The position numbers and the translations under genes were made by a program. This document shows positions 1-5,921 of a stretch of DNA of 64,000 bases, piece after piece. The stretch is from Rhodobacter sp. Lineage in GTDB: Bacteria > Pseudomonadota > Alphaproteobacteria > Rhodobacterales > Rhodobacteraceae. The stretch covers positions 1 through 64,000 of the forward strand of contig JADCEF010000086.1 of the NCBI GenBank assembly GCA_020250445.1. The letters run 5' to 3'. Each line of letters opens with the position of its first letter. The stretch's first letter is position 1. The notes below the pieces were generated by a model. That model ran no database searches and was not told where the DNA came from. It saw only the letters and a list, made by a program, of their open reading frames with translations.

Positions 1-715
1 ATCCTTCGGCCTTGACGGGAAGCGCAATCTGACAACCGCCCCAGCGCCGCAGCAGCGCCGTGGTCGCCTCTTGCCCGATCACCGCCTCGATCTCGCCCGC
101 AAAGCCGGTGAACAGGGTCATGCCACAAACCGCCCGGTCTCCCGGCGGCATGCCTTTCGGCAGCCGGTCGATCAGGCCAAGGGCAAGGCATTCCCGGATC
201 GCCAGCGCCAGCACCGGGCCGGAATAGTTGCCCAACCTGCGGATACCGTCGAAGGACAGCCCCGCTGCCATCCCGGCACGAACCTGCTGCCGGATGCGCT
301 TGCGGCTCAATTCCTCGGTTCGCAGCTTCAGCAGAAAGAACTTCGCTTCCGCCAGCGCGGCTGCCTCCATCGCTGCGAAAGCGCGGTGCACGATCACCGA
401 AACCTGCGCCGCTGTCGGGGTCTTGAGAACTGCCGACAGGGCGTATGCCCCGGCATGGGTGAAGCCCACTGGCAGTGCCCGGTTGGCCTTCGTTGAAATC
501 ACATTCTGTGATTTCAAAACGTCCATCTCGGCCTCGGTAAAGGTGAACATGAAGTCCACTGGGAAGCGTTCCGGGTTGCGGCCTACCGCCTGATTGAGCG
601 CGCTGACTTTGGTTCCATAGACCTCGGCCAGATCGGCAGCGATCATGAAGGGCAGGCGGTTTGGAAGGGTAAAGATACGGGCCTGCACACCCGCTGTGTC
701 GAACAACGTCGTCAT
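1..715 (-). CDS. ORF6N-domain antirepressor-like protein with Mor-like C-terminal start (partial)
   Basis: The gene starts at ATG 715 after the Shine-Dalgarno AAGGAG and stays open to the window edge (at least 238 residues, no stop). The first ~100 residues resemble ORF6N domains of phage antirepressors: FMIAADLAEVYG, then VGRNPERFP and DFMFTFT. A middle part (about residues 120-190) is unrecognised and helix-rich. The last visible stretch, EIEAVIGQEATTALLRRWGG, resembles the opening of the Mor/C activator family. The slot after gemA is where Mu keeps mor, so the gene may be an antirepressor-Mor fusion; the C-terminal DNA-binding half lies outside the window. It is preceded by a C4-like RNA unit (722-955) whose segments complement this gene's ribosome-binding site. 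Confidence 0.75.
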   Translation of the reverse strand, partial: MTTLFDTAGVQARIFTLPNRLPFMIAADLAEVYGTKVSALNQAVGRNPERFPVDFMFTFTEAEMDVLKSQNVISTKANRALPVGFTHAGAYALSAVLKTPTAAQVSVIVHRAFAAMEAAALAEAKFFLLKLRTEELSRKRIRQQVRAGMAAGLSFDGIRRLGNYSGPVLALAIRECLALGLIDRLPKGMPPGDRAVCGMTLFTGFAGEIEAVIGQEATTALLRRWGGCQIALPVKAEG

Positions 716-764
716 CAAGTTCTCCTTCGGTTACTCGGGCCACTACGGCTCCGGGTGTTAGCAA

Positions 765-881
765 GACTGCCGAAGGACAATCCGCATGCGCCTTTGGGCT
801 TTCGCCTTGGACATTGCACATGCCACCCGGATGAAGCTGATCTCGGTTGAGAAGCTCTGTCGGGGCGTAACCGCCTTCGGT
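765..881 (-). ncRNA. C4-like antisense RNA A (regulates the ORF6N gene at 715)
   Basis: On the minus strand the element contains CGGTTAC (873 to 867) in a GGC/GCC hairpin and TCCTTCGG (777 to 770). They are complementary to GTAACCG and CCGAAGGA, which overlap in the ribosome-binding region just upstream of ATG 715 (734 to 722). Internal helices are visible: GCATGTGC with GCGCATGC, a GGC-GAAA-GCC tetraloop hairpin, and TCTC-AACC-GAGA. CCGAAGG at 880 to 874 repeats the target and could pair with TCCTTCGG internally. This matches the design of phage P1/P7 C4 RNA, which blocks translation of the antirepressor through two loop segments a' and b' paired near its Shine-Dalgarno. Assignment to C4 is by architecture, not by a model search. 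Confidence 0.7.
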
Positions 882-924
882 AATCCCGTTCGGCGCGCTT
901 GCTAAGGCGCATCCGAACGTCACC

Positions 925-953
925 AAAATGAGGCGGTTCGCCTGATTTGTCAA
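925..953 (-). promoter_or_regulatory. Promoter of C4-like unit A with inverted repeat in the spacer
   Basis: A perfect TTGACA (-35, 953 to 948) is followed 17 bases later by CATTTT (weak -10, 930 to 925). The spacer holds the inverted repeat AGGCGaacCGCCT (943 to 931), which could be an operator. Copy B has the same layout, with one arm base changed. Confidence 0.55.
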
Positions 954-979
954 ATGACCATTGCAGGGCCAGGGTGTGA

Positions 980-1267
980 TCATGCCGGGTCCTCCCCGGC
1001 CCCGGCCAGCACCTGCGCCCCCTCGTCGGGCGGGTGGATGCCGCGACTCCAGTCGCCGTCGATGACGGTGGTCACGACCGGGCCATGCGGGCCGTCCTTG
1101 ATGCGGAAGGACCAGCCATCCACCACAACCCCGCAGGCCCCGGCCTGCACCGCCGTCTCGACCCGCCGCGCAATCTCCCGCCGCAGGCGCTCGATGTCGA
1201 AACCGCCCACGCGCTCCAGATACCGCAGCACGGCATGGTCGCTGACACGCAAGCGGCTGCGCTTCAT
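980..1267 (-). CDS. Hypothetical phage protein, 95 aa
   Basis: The ATG at 1267 overlaps the TGA of gemA, so the two genes are translationally coupled. The product is small and basic at the N-terminus (KRSRLRVSDHAVLRYLERV), with later segments VVVDGWSFRIKDG and VVTTVIDGDW that look like two beta strands with turns. The opening resembles the "HAxxRxxxR" type start seen in small toxin-like or phage proteins, but no family can be assigned. It sits between gemA and the ORF6N/Mor-like gene, a slot filled by variable small genes in Mu-like phages. It ends 25 bases before the -35 box of RNA unit A. Confidence 0.7.
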   Translation of the reverse strand: MKRSRLRVSDHAVLRYLERVGGFDIERLRREIARRVETAVQAGACGVVVDGWSFRIKDGPHGPVVTTVIDGDWSRGIHPPDEGAQVLAGAGEDPA

Positions 1268-1710
1268 GGCCGCGCCCCCAGGTCGATGCCCGCGCGGGCG
1301 CACATCGCCTTCAGCGCCTCGATCACCGTGGCGATCTGCTGCCCGTCGCGCATCGCATCGATGTCGATGGGCACCGCCCCCCAGGCCTGTTCAAACCGGG
1401 CGCGGATGAAGGCGTTCAGCCCCGCCGCCCCGGCCTTGTCCACCGCCCCGGCGCGGTGCAGCTTGCCCCACAGCACATGGGCAAAGCGCACATCGCCCCG
1501 CTCTGCCGCCTTGCGGCGCGGCGCAGCACCGGGCGACGGCCTGAAACCCCGCTTCCGCAGCGCCGCAACCACCTGTTCCAGTTCCGGCTCTGTCATCGCT
1601 GCCAGGCTGGGCTTGCCGGTGACCTGCAACTGCAGGTCCCGCCGCGTATCCTCGTCAAGGCCAAGCTCGCGGCACCCGGCGTGGATCAGCTTCTGCAGGG
1701 CGCGGGTCAT
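1264..1710 (-). CDS. gemA: GemA/gp16-like regulatory protein
   Basis: 148 residues starting MTRALQKLIHAGCRELGLDE, with the body typical of the Mu gp16/GemA family (DUF1018): an N-terminal helix pair ("LIHAGCRELGLDEDTRR"), a TGKPSLAAMTEPELEQVV segment and a C-terminal helical region (GAVPIDIDAMRDGQQIATVI). In Mu, GemA affects host gene expression and DNA supercoiling and lies just before mor, as here. The start codon lies inside a 28-bp direct repeat (1696-1723, copy at 2085-2112); the second copy repeats the start and first five codons. The gene is therefore probably complete but separated from its upstream neighbours by an inserted segment. Confidence 0.85.
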   Translation of the reverse strand: MTRALQKLIHAGCRELGLDEDTRRDLQLQVTGKPSLAAMTEPELEQVVAALRKRGFRPSPGAAPRRKAAERGDVRFAHVLWGKLHRAGAVDKAGAAGLNAFIRARFEQAWGAVPIDIDAMRDGQQIATVIEALKAMCARAGIDLGARP

Positions 1711-2112
1711 GCTGCGGCCCCCGGCGGCTGGCAACAGCCCGGCTGTCTGTGATAGGATTGCGGCAGCGAAGGGGCCTGCCAGCCCCCCCGCTGCCTGTCG
1801 CTCCCCTTCGTGCTGCCCGAAAGGAAACGCATCTGATGACCGATACCCAAAGGTCCGCTGCCTCGAACGCGGCGTGGGCCGCAACCGAGAAGGCAGCCGA
1901 AACCATGTGGCATGATGAATTTGCCCGCGTCGTGATTGAGCAGTTCGCCCGGAACGCGACACTGACCCTTGAAGATCTGCGCCGCGCGCTGGAACAGCGT
2001 CTGGGCGACGAAGGCACCGACCGCATCACGAAAGCCAAGTGCCGGGGCGCGCTGGAAGCGCTTCGCGCCTGACCATGGGGATTTCAGGGCGCGGGTCATG
2101 CTGCGGCCCCCG
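1696..2112. repeat. 28-bp perfect direct repeats flanking a reversed gene
   Basis: Positions 1696-1723 and 2085-2112 are identical. On the minus strand the repeat contains the upstream GGCCGCAGC, the ATG and the first five codons (MTRAL) of gemA. The 361 bases between them contain the rightward gene 1836-2072. The pattern is what an insertion with duplication of the gemA start region would leave. The outer copy adjoins a strong hairpin (CTGCGGCCCC / GGGGCCGCAG, 2101-2127). Confidence 0.85.
1836..2072 (+). CDS. Small hypothetical protein in reversed orientation (phage cargo), 78 aa
   Basis: The gene starts at ATG 1836 behind AAAGGA (Shine-Dalgarno, 1820-1825) and runs against the surrounding leftward operon. 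The product is soluble, alanine- and glutamate-rich and predicted mostly helical: a segment around TEKAAETMWHDEFARVVIEQ and a C-terminal LEDLRRALEQRLGDEGTD. No signal peptide, membrane segment or known motif is seen. It lies within the 28-bp direct-repeat bracket, which suggests it came in as a cassette. It may be a prophage-expressed moron gene; the function is unknown. Confidence 0.6.
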   Translation: MTDTQRSAASNAAWAATEKAAETMWHDEFARVVIEQFARNATLTLEDLRRALEQRLGDEGTDRITKAKCRGALEALRA

Positions 2113-2127
2113 CGACAGGGGCCGCAG
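2101..2127 (-). terminator. GC-rich hairpin after the ORF6N/69-aa gene pair
   Basis: CTGCGGCCCC and GGGGCCGCAG form a 10-bp stem with a 7-base loop. No T-run follows, so it is either a weak terminator or an RNA-stability hairpin. It lies just before the duplicated gemA start. Confidence 0.4.
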
Positions 2128-2138
2128 CGCGCTTCGTG

Positions 2139-2348
2139 TCAGACAGCCTTGTGGCGCGGCCAGTAGCCTTGCAGCTTACCCACAGCCGGATCGAGCCGGT
2201 CGTGGATAAGCCCGACCAGCGCCGCAACGCTGGACGCGGGCACATCCGCGTTGGCGGGCAGTTCATTGAGCAGGATGCGAATCCCGTTAAGGGCGCGTTC
2301 CGCTTCAGCTGCGGCGTCCCGAGGGTCAAGATTGCAGTGATTGCACAT
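2139..2348 (-). CDS. Small hypothetical phage protein, 69 aa
   Basis: ATG 2348 lies one base after the stop of the ORF6N gene, so the two are co-transcribed and probably coupled. The protein begins MCNHCNLDPRDAAAEAE, a CxxC pair followed by an amphipathic helix (RALNGIRILLNELP) and a second helical stretch (SSVAALVGLIHDRLDPAVG). The N-terminal CNHC could be half of a zinc site, but no second pair follows, so metal binding would need a dimer or may not occur. No family is recognised. Downstream is the GC-rich hairpin at 2101-2127. Confidence 0.65.
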   Translation of the reverse strand: MCNHCNLDPRDAAAEAERALNGIRILLNELPANADVPASSVAALVGLIHDRLDPAVGKLQGYWPRHKAV

Positions 2349-2349
2349 G

Positions 2350-3021
2350 TCAGTGGACCTTCTTCTGGAACAGGTCCATCTGGCGTGCATCCTCTGCATG
2401 GATTTCCATGAGCGCCGCTTCCGCCTTCCGACGCTGGTAGACGTAGTGCGGGACGAAGAGCGCATTTTGCGGGATGTAGCCCCTGATCCGCATCTCCTCG
2501 ACCTCTCGGCCAAGGCGCGGGGCCGACCAGTCGTGCTCGTCCCAGAGCTTGCCGAACGACCAGCCTTCTGCCGCTGCCAGCTTGATCGCCAGCCGCATCT
2601 TGCTGCGACCGATATAGGCCACCTCGTCCTTGAAGGCTGCAATCCGCAGCCGGTTCATTGTCCCGTCGCGCAGGCTCAGGAAGGCCCGGACGACGATCAA
2701 AGATGCCGCCCGTGCTTCGACCGTCCGCAGCACTTGCGGCACCATCAAGGCCCCCGCCTCGGTGAAACCGTAGTGCGTCAGATCGCCGCGTTTCCCTTGG
2801 GAAGTTGTGCCAATTTGGCACGACTTCTCCCGGTATTCCTCCTCGGTTAGTTTGATCAGAAAGTCGTCTGGGAAGAGGTCCATATTGCGGCGCACCTGCC
2901 GCATCAGATTGCTGGCTGTGGTGCCGAAGACCTCTGCTACGGCTTCCGCCAGCATGAAGGGTGGGCGGCTCGGCAGATTGGTGATGCGGGACTGAACCCC
3001 CGCGATGGTCGGAAGGGACAT
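2350..3021 (-). CDS. ORF6N-domain antirepressor-like protein
   Basis: 223 residues. The N-terminal ~90 residues match ORF6N domains (FMLAEAVAEVFGTTASNLMR, RRNMDLFPDDFLIKLTEEE), the DNA-binding module shared with KilA-N/Bro-type phage antirepressors. The pattern GFTEAGALMVPQVLRTVEA and then VVRAFLSLRD are standard for the family. The C-terminal part is basic and helical, ending QMDLFQKKVH. The start ATG 3021 is preceded by GCAGGAG within the target site of C4-like RNA B (3071-3187), so translation is probably held down by that RNA until prophage induction. It is a diverged paralogue of the ORF6N domain at 1-715. Confidence 0.85.
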   Translation of the reverse strand: MSLPTIAGVQSRITNLPSRPPFMLAEAVAEVFGTTASNLMRQVRRNMDLFPDDFLIKLTEEEYREKSCQIGTTSQGKRGDLTHYGFTEAGALMVPQVLRTVEARAASLIVVRAFLSLRDGTMNRLRIAAFKDEVAYIGRSKMRLAIKLAAAEGWSFGKLWDEHDWSAPRLGREVEEMRIRGYIPQNALFVPHYVYQRRKAEAALMEIHAEDARQMDLFQKKVH

Positions 3022-3070
3022 TCGTTACTCCTGCGGTTACACGGGCCAACACGGCTCCGGGTGTTGAACA

Positions 3071-3187
3071 GACTGCCGCAGGACAATCCGCATGTGCCTT
3101 TAGGCTTTCGCCTTGGACATTGCACATGCCACCCGGATGAAGCTGATCTCGGTTGAGAAGCTCTGTCGGGGCGTAACCGCCTGCGGT
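3071..3187 (-). ncRNA. C4-like antisense RNA B (regulates the ORF6N gene at 3021)
   Basis: Same layout as RNA A. CGGTTAC (3179 to 3173) complements GTAACCG, and TCCTGCGG (3083 to 3076) complements CCGCAGGA in the ribosome-binding region 3040 to 3028. Against copy A, b' changes TTC to TGC, the target changes GAA to GCA, and the internal copy CCGCAGG (3186 to 3180) changes the same way, so all pairings survive. A G-U pair in the GCATGTGC/GCGCATGC helix of A becomes A-U here (GCACATGC). These compensated changes argue for a selected RNA structure rather than a peptide. Confidence 0.72.
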
Positions 3188-3230
3188 CGTCTTGCTCGGG
3201 GCGCTGTTCAAGGCGCGTCCGAACGACCCC

Positions 3231-3259
3231 AAGATGCGGCGGTTCGCCTGATTTGTCAA
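3231..3259 (-). promoter_or_regulatory. Promoter of C4-like unit B
   Basis: TTGACA (3259 to 3254), 17-base spacer, CATCTT (3236 to 3231). The spacer again carries AGGCGAACCGCC. The divergent gene at 3320 starts about 60 bases on the other side. Confidence 0.5.
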
Positions 3260-3319
3260 ATCCCACTTGCGACTCAGCGCGCGGCTGCGCGACCGTCCAG
3301 TTTGAAATGGGTGGTGTTC

Positions 3320-3859
3320 ATGCGTTTTCTTAAATGGTTCAGCCGCCAGCCGACGGTCACGCTTCAGGAAGAGATCGTCGCTTGTCTGACAACGCCGCCC
3401 GACGCGGACCTGCTCCAATTCTGCGTCGAGGAAGCCGAAGGGCTGGTCAACCTGTGGCCGTTCGCCTCGCAAGTGTTGGCAGAATATGGAAAGCCCGTCC
3501 CCTTCTCGGCGGATGCTCTGGCCCGATTGGCCGTCCGGGCTTACGTGGGCAAATACATCAAGGTCGGCGAATACCCGCCCGGCATTGACCGCGATCTTGC
3601 CAAACAGATGATCCATCGGACCATCAAGCGCGCGCGCTGGATCAGCGAGTTCAGCCGGACAATGCGCGTCATAAAGACCTTCCCCTCCTGCCAACTCAGC
3701 GTCGGGAACGTATGCTGCGACCGCGCCCGCGCGTTGAGCCTGTCCTTGGTGCCCACTGACGATCTCGAAGCGATGCCCTTGAAAGGATGTTGGGAACCCA
3801 ACTGCCAGTGCCACTGGCGACCCATTTCGAAGTTTGAAGCGAAGCGGAACCAAGGTTAG
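3320..3859 (+). CDS. Cysteine-rich hypothetical protein, reversed within the early operon, 179 aa
   Basis: The start ATG 3320 is chosen because the open frame upstream runs through the C4-like unit; its Shine-Dalgarno (GGGTGG) is weak. The N-terminal two thirds look helical (TLQEEIVACLTT, DLLQFCVEEAEGLVNLW, LARLAVRAYVGKYIKVGEYP). The C-terminal third has a cysteine cluster (SCQLSVGNVCC, then KGCWEPNCQCHWRP) that could bind zinc or form disulfides. No family is recognised. It faces the leftward operon and converges on the 70-aa gene at 3865 with a 5-base gap, so it is probably transcribed in the lysogen. A role in defence or superinfection exclusion is possible from position alone. Confidence 0.6.
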   Translation: MRFLKWFSRQPTVTLQEEIVACLTTPPDADLLQFCVEEAEGLVNLWPFASQVLAEYGKPVPFSADALARLAVRAYVGKYIKVGEYPPGIDRDLAKQMIHRTIKRARWISEFSRTMRVIKTFPSCQLSVGNVCCDRARALSLSLVPTDDLEAMPLKGCWEPNCQCHWRPISKFEAKRNQG

Positions 3860-3864
3860 CAGCA

Positions 3865-4077
3865 TCACTCCCCCCGCCCCGCCATATGCCCCGCGCGGGC
3901 GATCAGTTCCCCCACACGCTCGGTCCTTGCCGCGCCGAACCGGGTGGTCAGCACCCGTGCGGTGATCTCGGCAATCGCCTCCGGTTGCAGATGCGAAAAC
4001 GCCTCGGACACCAAATGTTCGGCTGCCGCATGATTGCGACGCTGGGCATAGGTCAGGGTCATCCCGGCCCCCGTCAC
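3865..4077 (-). CDS. Small hypothetical phage protein, 70 aa
   Basis: ATG 4077 overlaps the TGA of the DUF3164 gene (ATGA). The product is helical and charged, with no membrane segment: TYAQRRNHAAAEHLVSEAFS and PEAIAEITARVLTTRFGAAR. No family is recognised. It is the last gene of the uninterrupted early operon; after it the strand switches to the gene at 3320. Confidence 0.7.
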   Translation of the reverse strand: MTGAGMTLTYAQRRNHAAAEHLVSEAFSHLQPEAIAEITARVLTTRFGAARTERVGELIARAGHMAGRGE

Positions 4078-4724
4078 AGCTTCGCCAGATCGATGCTGAC
4101 CGGCTGCCAGGCGGCATCCGCCGCATCGCGCCGGAAGACCCGGACATAGGTCCGCGACCCCACCACGCGGATCGCATCGCGGATCGCCTCCATGGCGCGC
4201 CGCCAGCGGGCGTCAGTGATCTCCAGCCGCAGCAGCATGAAGATTTCGCTGCGGTTGATCTGGCCCGCCTTGTCGGTGTTGAAGGCCCGCGTCACGATGG
4301 TGCGAATCTCGGGCCGCGCATCCGCCGCCCATTCGGTCAGGCATTCATCCAGCAGGCTTTTCGCCACCTGCAACTCCGGCCCGAAATCGATATGGTCGGC
4401 CACCTGGACCTGCACCTTCATCCGCCCGTCATAGCTTTGCAGGGTCTTGTTGCCCTTCGGCCCGCCCACCTTTGCGCCGTATTCCTGCTCCAGCAGCGCC
4501 TCGAACCCGCCGATGTCGTCAAAGGTATGGGCCTTGAACCGTGCCACCTGGTCGCTCAGCGCCAGCGCATAGCCCACGATCTTGCGCACCACCTCATCCT
4601 CCAGCAGGTGCTGCGGCTTGATCGTTTCGACCGGCTGCAACCCGCCCTTGGCGGTGGCCATATAGACCTTGCCGCCCACCTCGACCCGGCCATCCGGCAC
4701 GGGCGTGAAATTCAACTCTGTCAT
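4074..4724 (-). CDS. DUF3164 family phage protein
   Basis: 216 residues from ATG 4724, which overlaps the upstream stop. The sequence matches the DUF3164 family found in the early regions of Mu-like phages: GGKVYMATAKGGLQPVETIK near the N-terminus, a central helical segment (VRKIVGYALALSDQVARFKA), the conserved core GGPKGNKTLQSYDG followed by MKVQVQVADHIDFGPE, and a C-terminal FNTDKAGQINRSEIFMLLRL. Its biochemical role is not established. No signal or membrane segment is visible. It is coupled to genes on both sides. Confidence 0.85.
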   Translation of the reverse strand: MTELNFTPVPDGRVEVGGKVYMATAKGGLQPVETIKPQHLLEDEVVRKIVGYALALSDQVARFKAHTFDDIGGFEALLEQEYGAKVGGPKGNKTLQSYDGRMKVQVQVADHIDFGPELQVAKSLLDECLTEWAADARPEIRTIVTRAFNTDKAGQINRSEIFMLLRLEITDARWRRAMEAIRDAIRVVGSRTYVRVFRRDAADAAWQPVSIDLAKL

Positions 4725-4963
4725 GGCTTCAAAACTCCCTTGAAGGTCTGTGAAAAGCTGTCCGGCACCGGGGCACCGGGCAGGATCGCGGGCAGGCCCA
4801 GCAGGGCCAGAAGCATGGCCATCGCGGCAATCTCGTCCACACTGCACAGGGTGATGCCGCGCACCCCAAGTGCGTCGACCTTGCCCAGGCCGCGCGCGGC
4901 CGTTTCGATCATCTGCGCTTCCGTCCAGGGCGCAGGCCCCGCCCGATCTGCTGCTGTCGTCAT
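4721..4963 (-). CDS. Hypothetical phage protein, 80 aa
   Basis: ATG 4963 overlaps the upstream TGA, and its own stop overlaps the DUF3164 start. After a short N-terminal region (WTEAQMIETAARGLGKVDALG) comes a hydrophobic stretch around AAMAMLLALLGLPAILPG that could be a membrane helix or a buried helix. No family is recognised. Tight coupling on both sides supports it being a real gene. Confidence 0.65.
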   Translation of the reverse strand: MTTAADRAGPAPWTEAQMIETAARGLGKVDALGVRGITLCSVDEIAAMAMLLALLGLPAILPGAPVPDSFSQTFKGVLKP

Positions 4964-5334
4964 CCTTCGCTCCTGTTTCTGGGGCAGGCCGCGCAGGCCC
5001 GGAACATCAGCACCCGCTCGTGGTTGACGGCGACGAACTGGTTTGACCGGTCGCGCCACATCCGGCAGACATTGGCGGGCATCTGCCCCTTCGCCGGGCA
5101 GTCCACCACAGCGGCCAGGTAATGCCCCCGGACCAGATCCTCGATGCGGCTCAGGTCGCCCGGATACTTCTTCCGCAGGGTCTGGTTGACCATCGTCAGC
5201 GACACTTCCAGGCGCTTTGCCACGGCGGTCTGGCTGGTCCGCCGGCACTCTGCGGCCAGAACCTTCACCCAATCCGGGGCATCCACGCCCCAGAACTCAG
5301 CCACCAAGGCGCTGTAATCGATGGCGGGCTTCAT
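4960..5334 (-). CDS. Putative helix-turn-helix phage protein, 124 aa
   Basis: ATG 5334 overlaps the preceding stop. Residues 20-50 (WVKVLAAECRRTSQTAVAKR, then LEVSLTMVNQTLRKKYPG) have the spacing of a helix-turn-helix: a helix, QTAVAKRLEVSLTMVNQTL, and a recognition-like second helix. A C-terminal cluster of cysteines (VDCPA, NVCRMW, RACAACPRN) may form a zinc site. Comparable small HTH proteins occur in this slot of Mu-like early operons. The target is unknown. Confidence 0.65.
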   Translation of the reverse strand: MKPAIDYSALVAEFWGVDAPDWVKVLAAECRRTSQTAVAKRLEVSLTMVNQTLRKKYPGDLSRIEDLVRGHYLAAVVDCPAKGQMPANVCRMWRDRSNQFVAVNHERVLMFRACAACPRNRSEG

Positions 5335-5921
5335 GCCTCTGCCCCCGCGACATGGGTGTACTGCCCCAGATTGGCGTCCCACACGGCCATCACGCGGCGT
5401 TCCACCGGCGGCACCGGCCCCGTCTTGCGGATCAGCCGGTATTTGGCGGGCGTGCTGATGACAGACTTCCCCGCCCGCCGGAACGCTGCCTTTTTCTCGA
5501 CCTTCAGATAGCCGCCCTTCAGCAGCACCTGGCAGAACCGTGCCGCCATGTCCTCGGTTACCTCGACGCCGGGCGTGGTGGAATTGAAGGCAAGATCACG
5601 CGCACCAAAGCACACCAGGGTTCCTGCCGTGCGCCACAGGTTTTCCTCGGCGCTGGCCTGCGGCTCTGCTACCGTCAGATTGGCTGGCAGCGTTACCTCC
5701 TGCGCCGCAGGCAGCAGCTTGAACACATGGCGGCGATGTCCGCCGATGTGGTCGAACGCCGCCAGCCGCATCCGCACCCAGCCCCGCACCAGCAGGGTGG
5801 ACCGTTCAATGGGAATGTGGCATTCGGCGGCAAGGCTGGCATAGCTGAACTCGCCCAGCCGCAGGGCCACCGCCCAGATCGCCGTGTTCTGCGCGGCACG
5901 GTTTTCGGGGCTGCCGGTCAT
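5331..5921 (-). CDS. Hypothetical phage protein with winged-helix-like segments, 196 aa
   Basis: ATG 5921 overlaps the MuB stop and the end overlaps the next gene. The N-terminus (NTAIWAVALRLGEFSYASLA, then AECHIPIERSTLLVRGWV) reads like a helix-turn-helix with a wing, followed by a linker. A second half (TPGVEVTEDMAARFCQVLLK, GGYLKVEKK, KYRLIRKTG) resembles another winged-helix unit. Two such units in one chain suggest DNA binding. It is unrecognised by name, and its place right after MuB fits an early phage regulator or replication accessory. Confidence 0.65.
   Translation of the reverse strand: MTGSPENRAAQNTAIWAVALRLGEFSYASLAAECHIPIERSTLLVRGWVRMRLAAFDHIGGHRRHVFKLLPAAQEVTLPANLTVAEPQASAEENLWRTAGTLVCFGARDLAFNSTTPGVEVTEDMAARFCQVLLKGGYLKVEKKAAFRRAGKSVISTPAKYRLIRKTGPVPPVERRVMAVWDANLGQYTHVAGAEA

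Larger units (their letters stand above)
722..955 (-). repeat. Direct repeat copy A: promoter plus C4-like RNA unit
   Basis: This 234-bp segment is nearly identical to 3028-3261 in the same orientation, and both end at the start of an ORF6N gene. Conservation runs from the TTGACA box through the structured RNA to the Shine-Dalgarno. Outside these limits similarity stops within a few bases upstream. The downstream genes share only weak protein similarity, so the noncoding unit is better conserved than the genes it serves. Confidence 0.9.
3028..3261 (-). repeat. Direct repeat copy B: promoter plus C4-like RNA unit
   Basis: This is the partner of 722-955. The ends coincide with the promoter box on one side and the Shine-Dalgarno of the gene at 3021 on the other. 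Differences from copy A fall mainly in the linker between promoter and RNA, and as paired changes in the antisense and target segments. Confidence 0.9.

Noticed and set aside
715-912. Similar peptide frames through the two repeat units (for example RRLRPDRASQPRSASSGWHV)
   Set aside because: The frame runs across the promoter and antisense segments and simply reflects DNA similarity; paired changes fit RNA pairing better. A leader peptide cannot be fully excluded.
722-955. Duplicate 234-bp units read as template and variable repeats of a diversity-generating retroelement
   Set aside because: No reverse transcriptase gene is present, and the differences are not confined to adenine positions; they are compensated pairs in an RNA.
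2096-4177. Very long minus-strand open frame (about 690 codons)
   Set aside because: It is a shadow that spans the ORF6N gene, the RNA unit, the reversed gene and the DUF3164 gene in another frame, and its composition is unlike any protein family.
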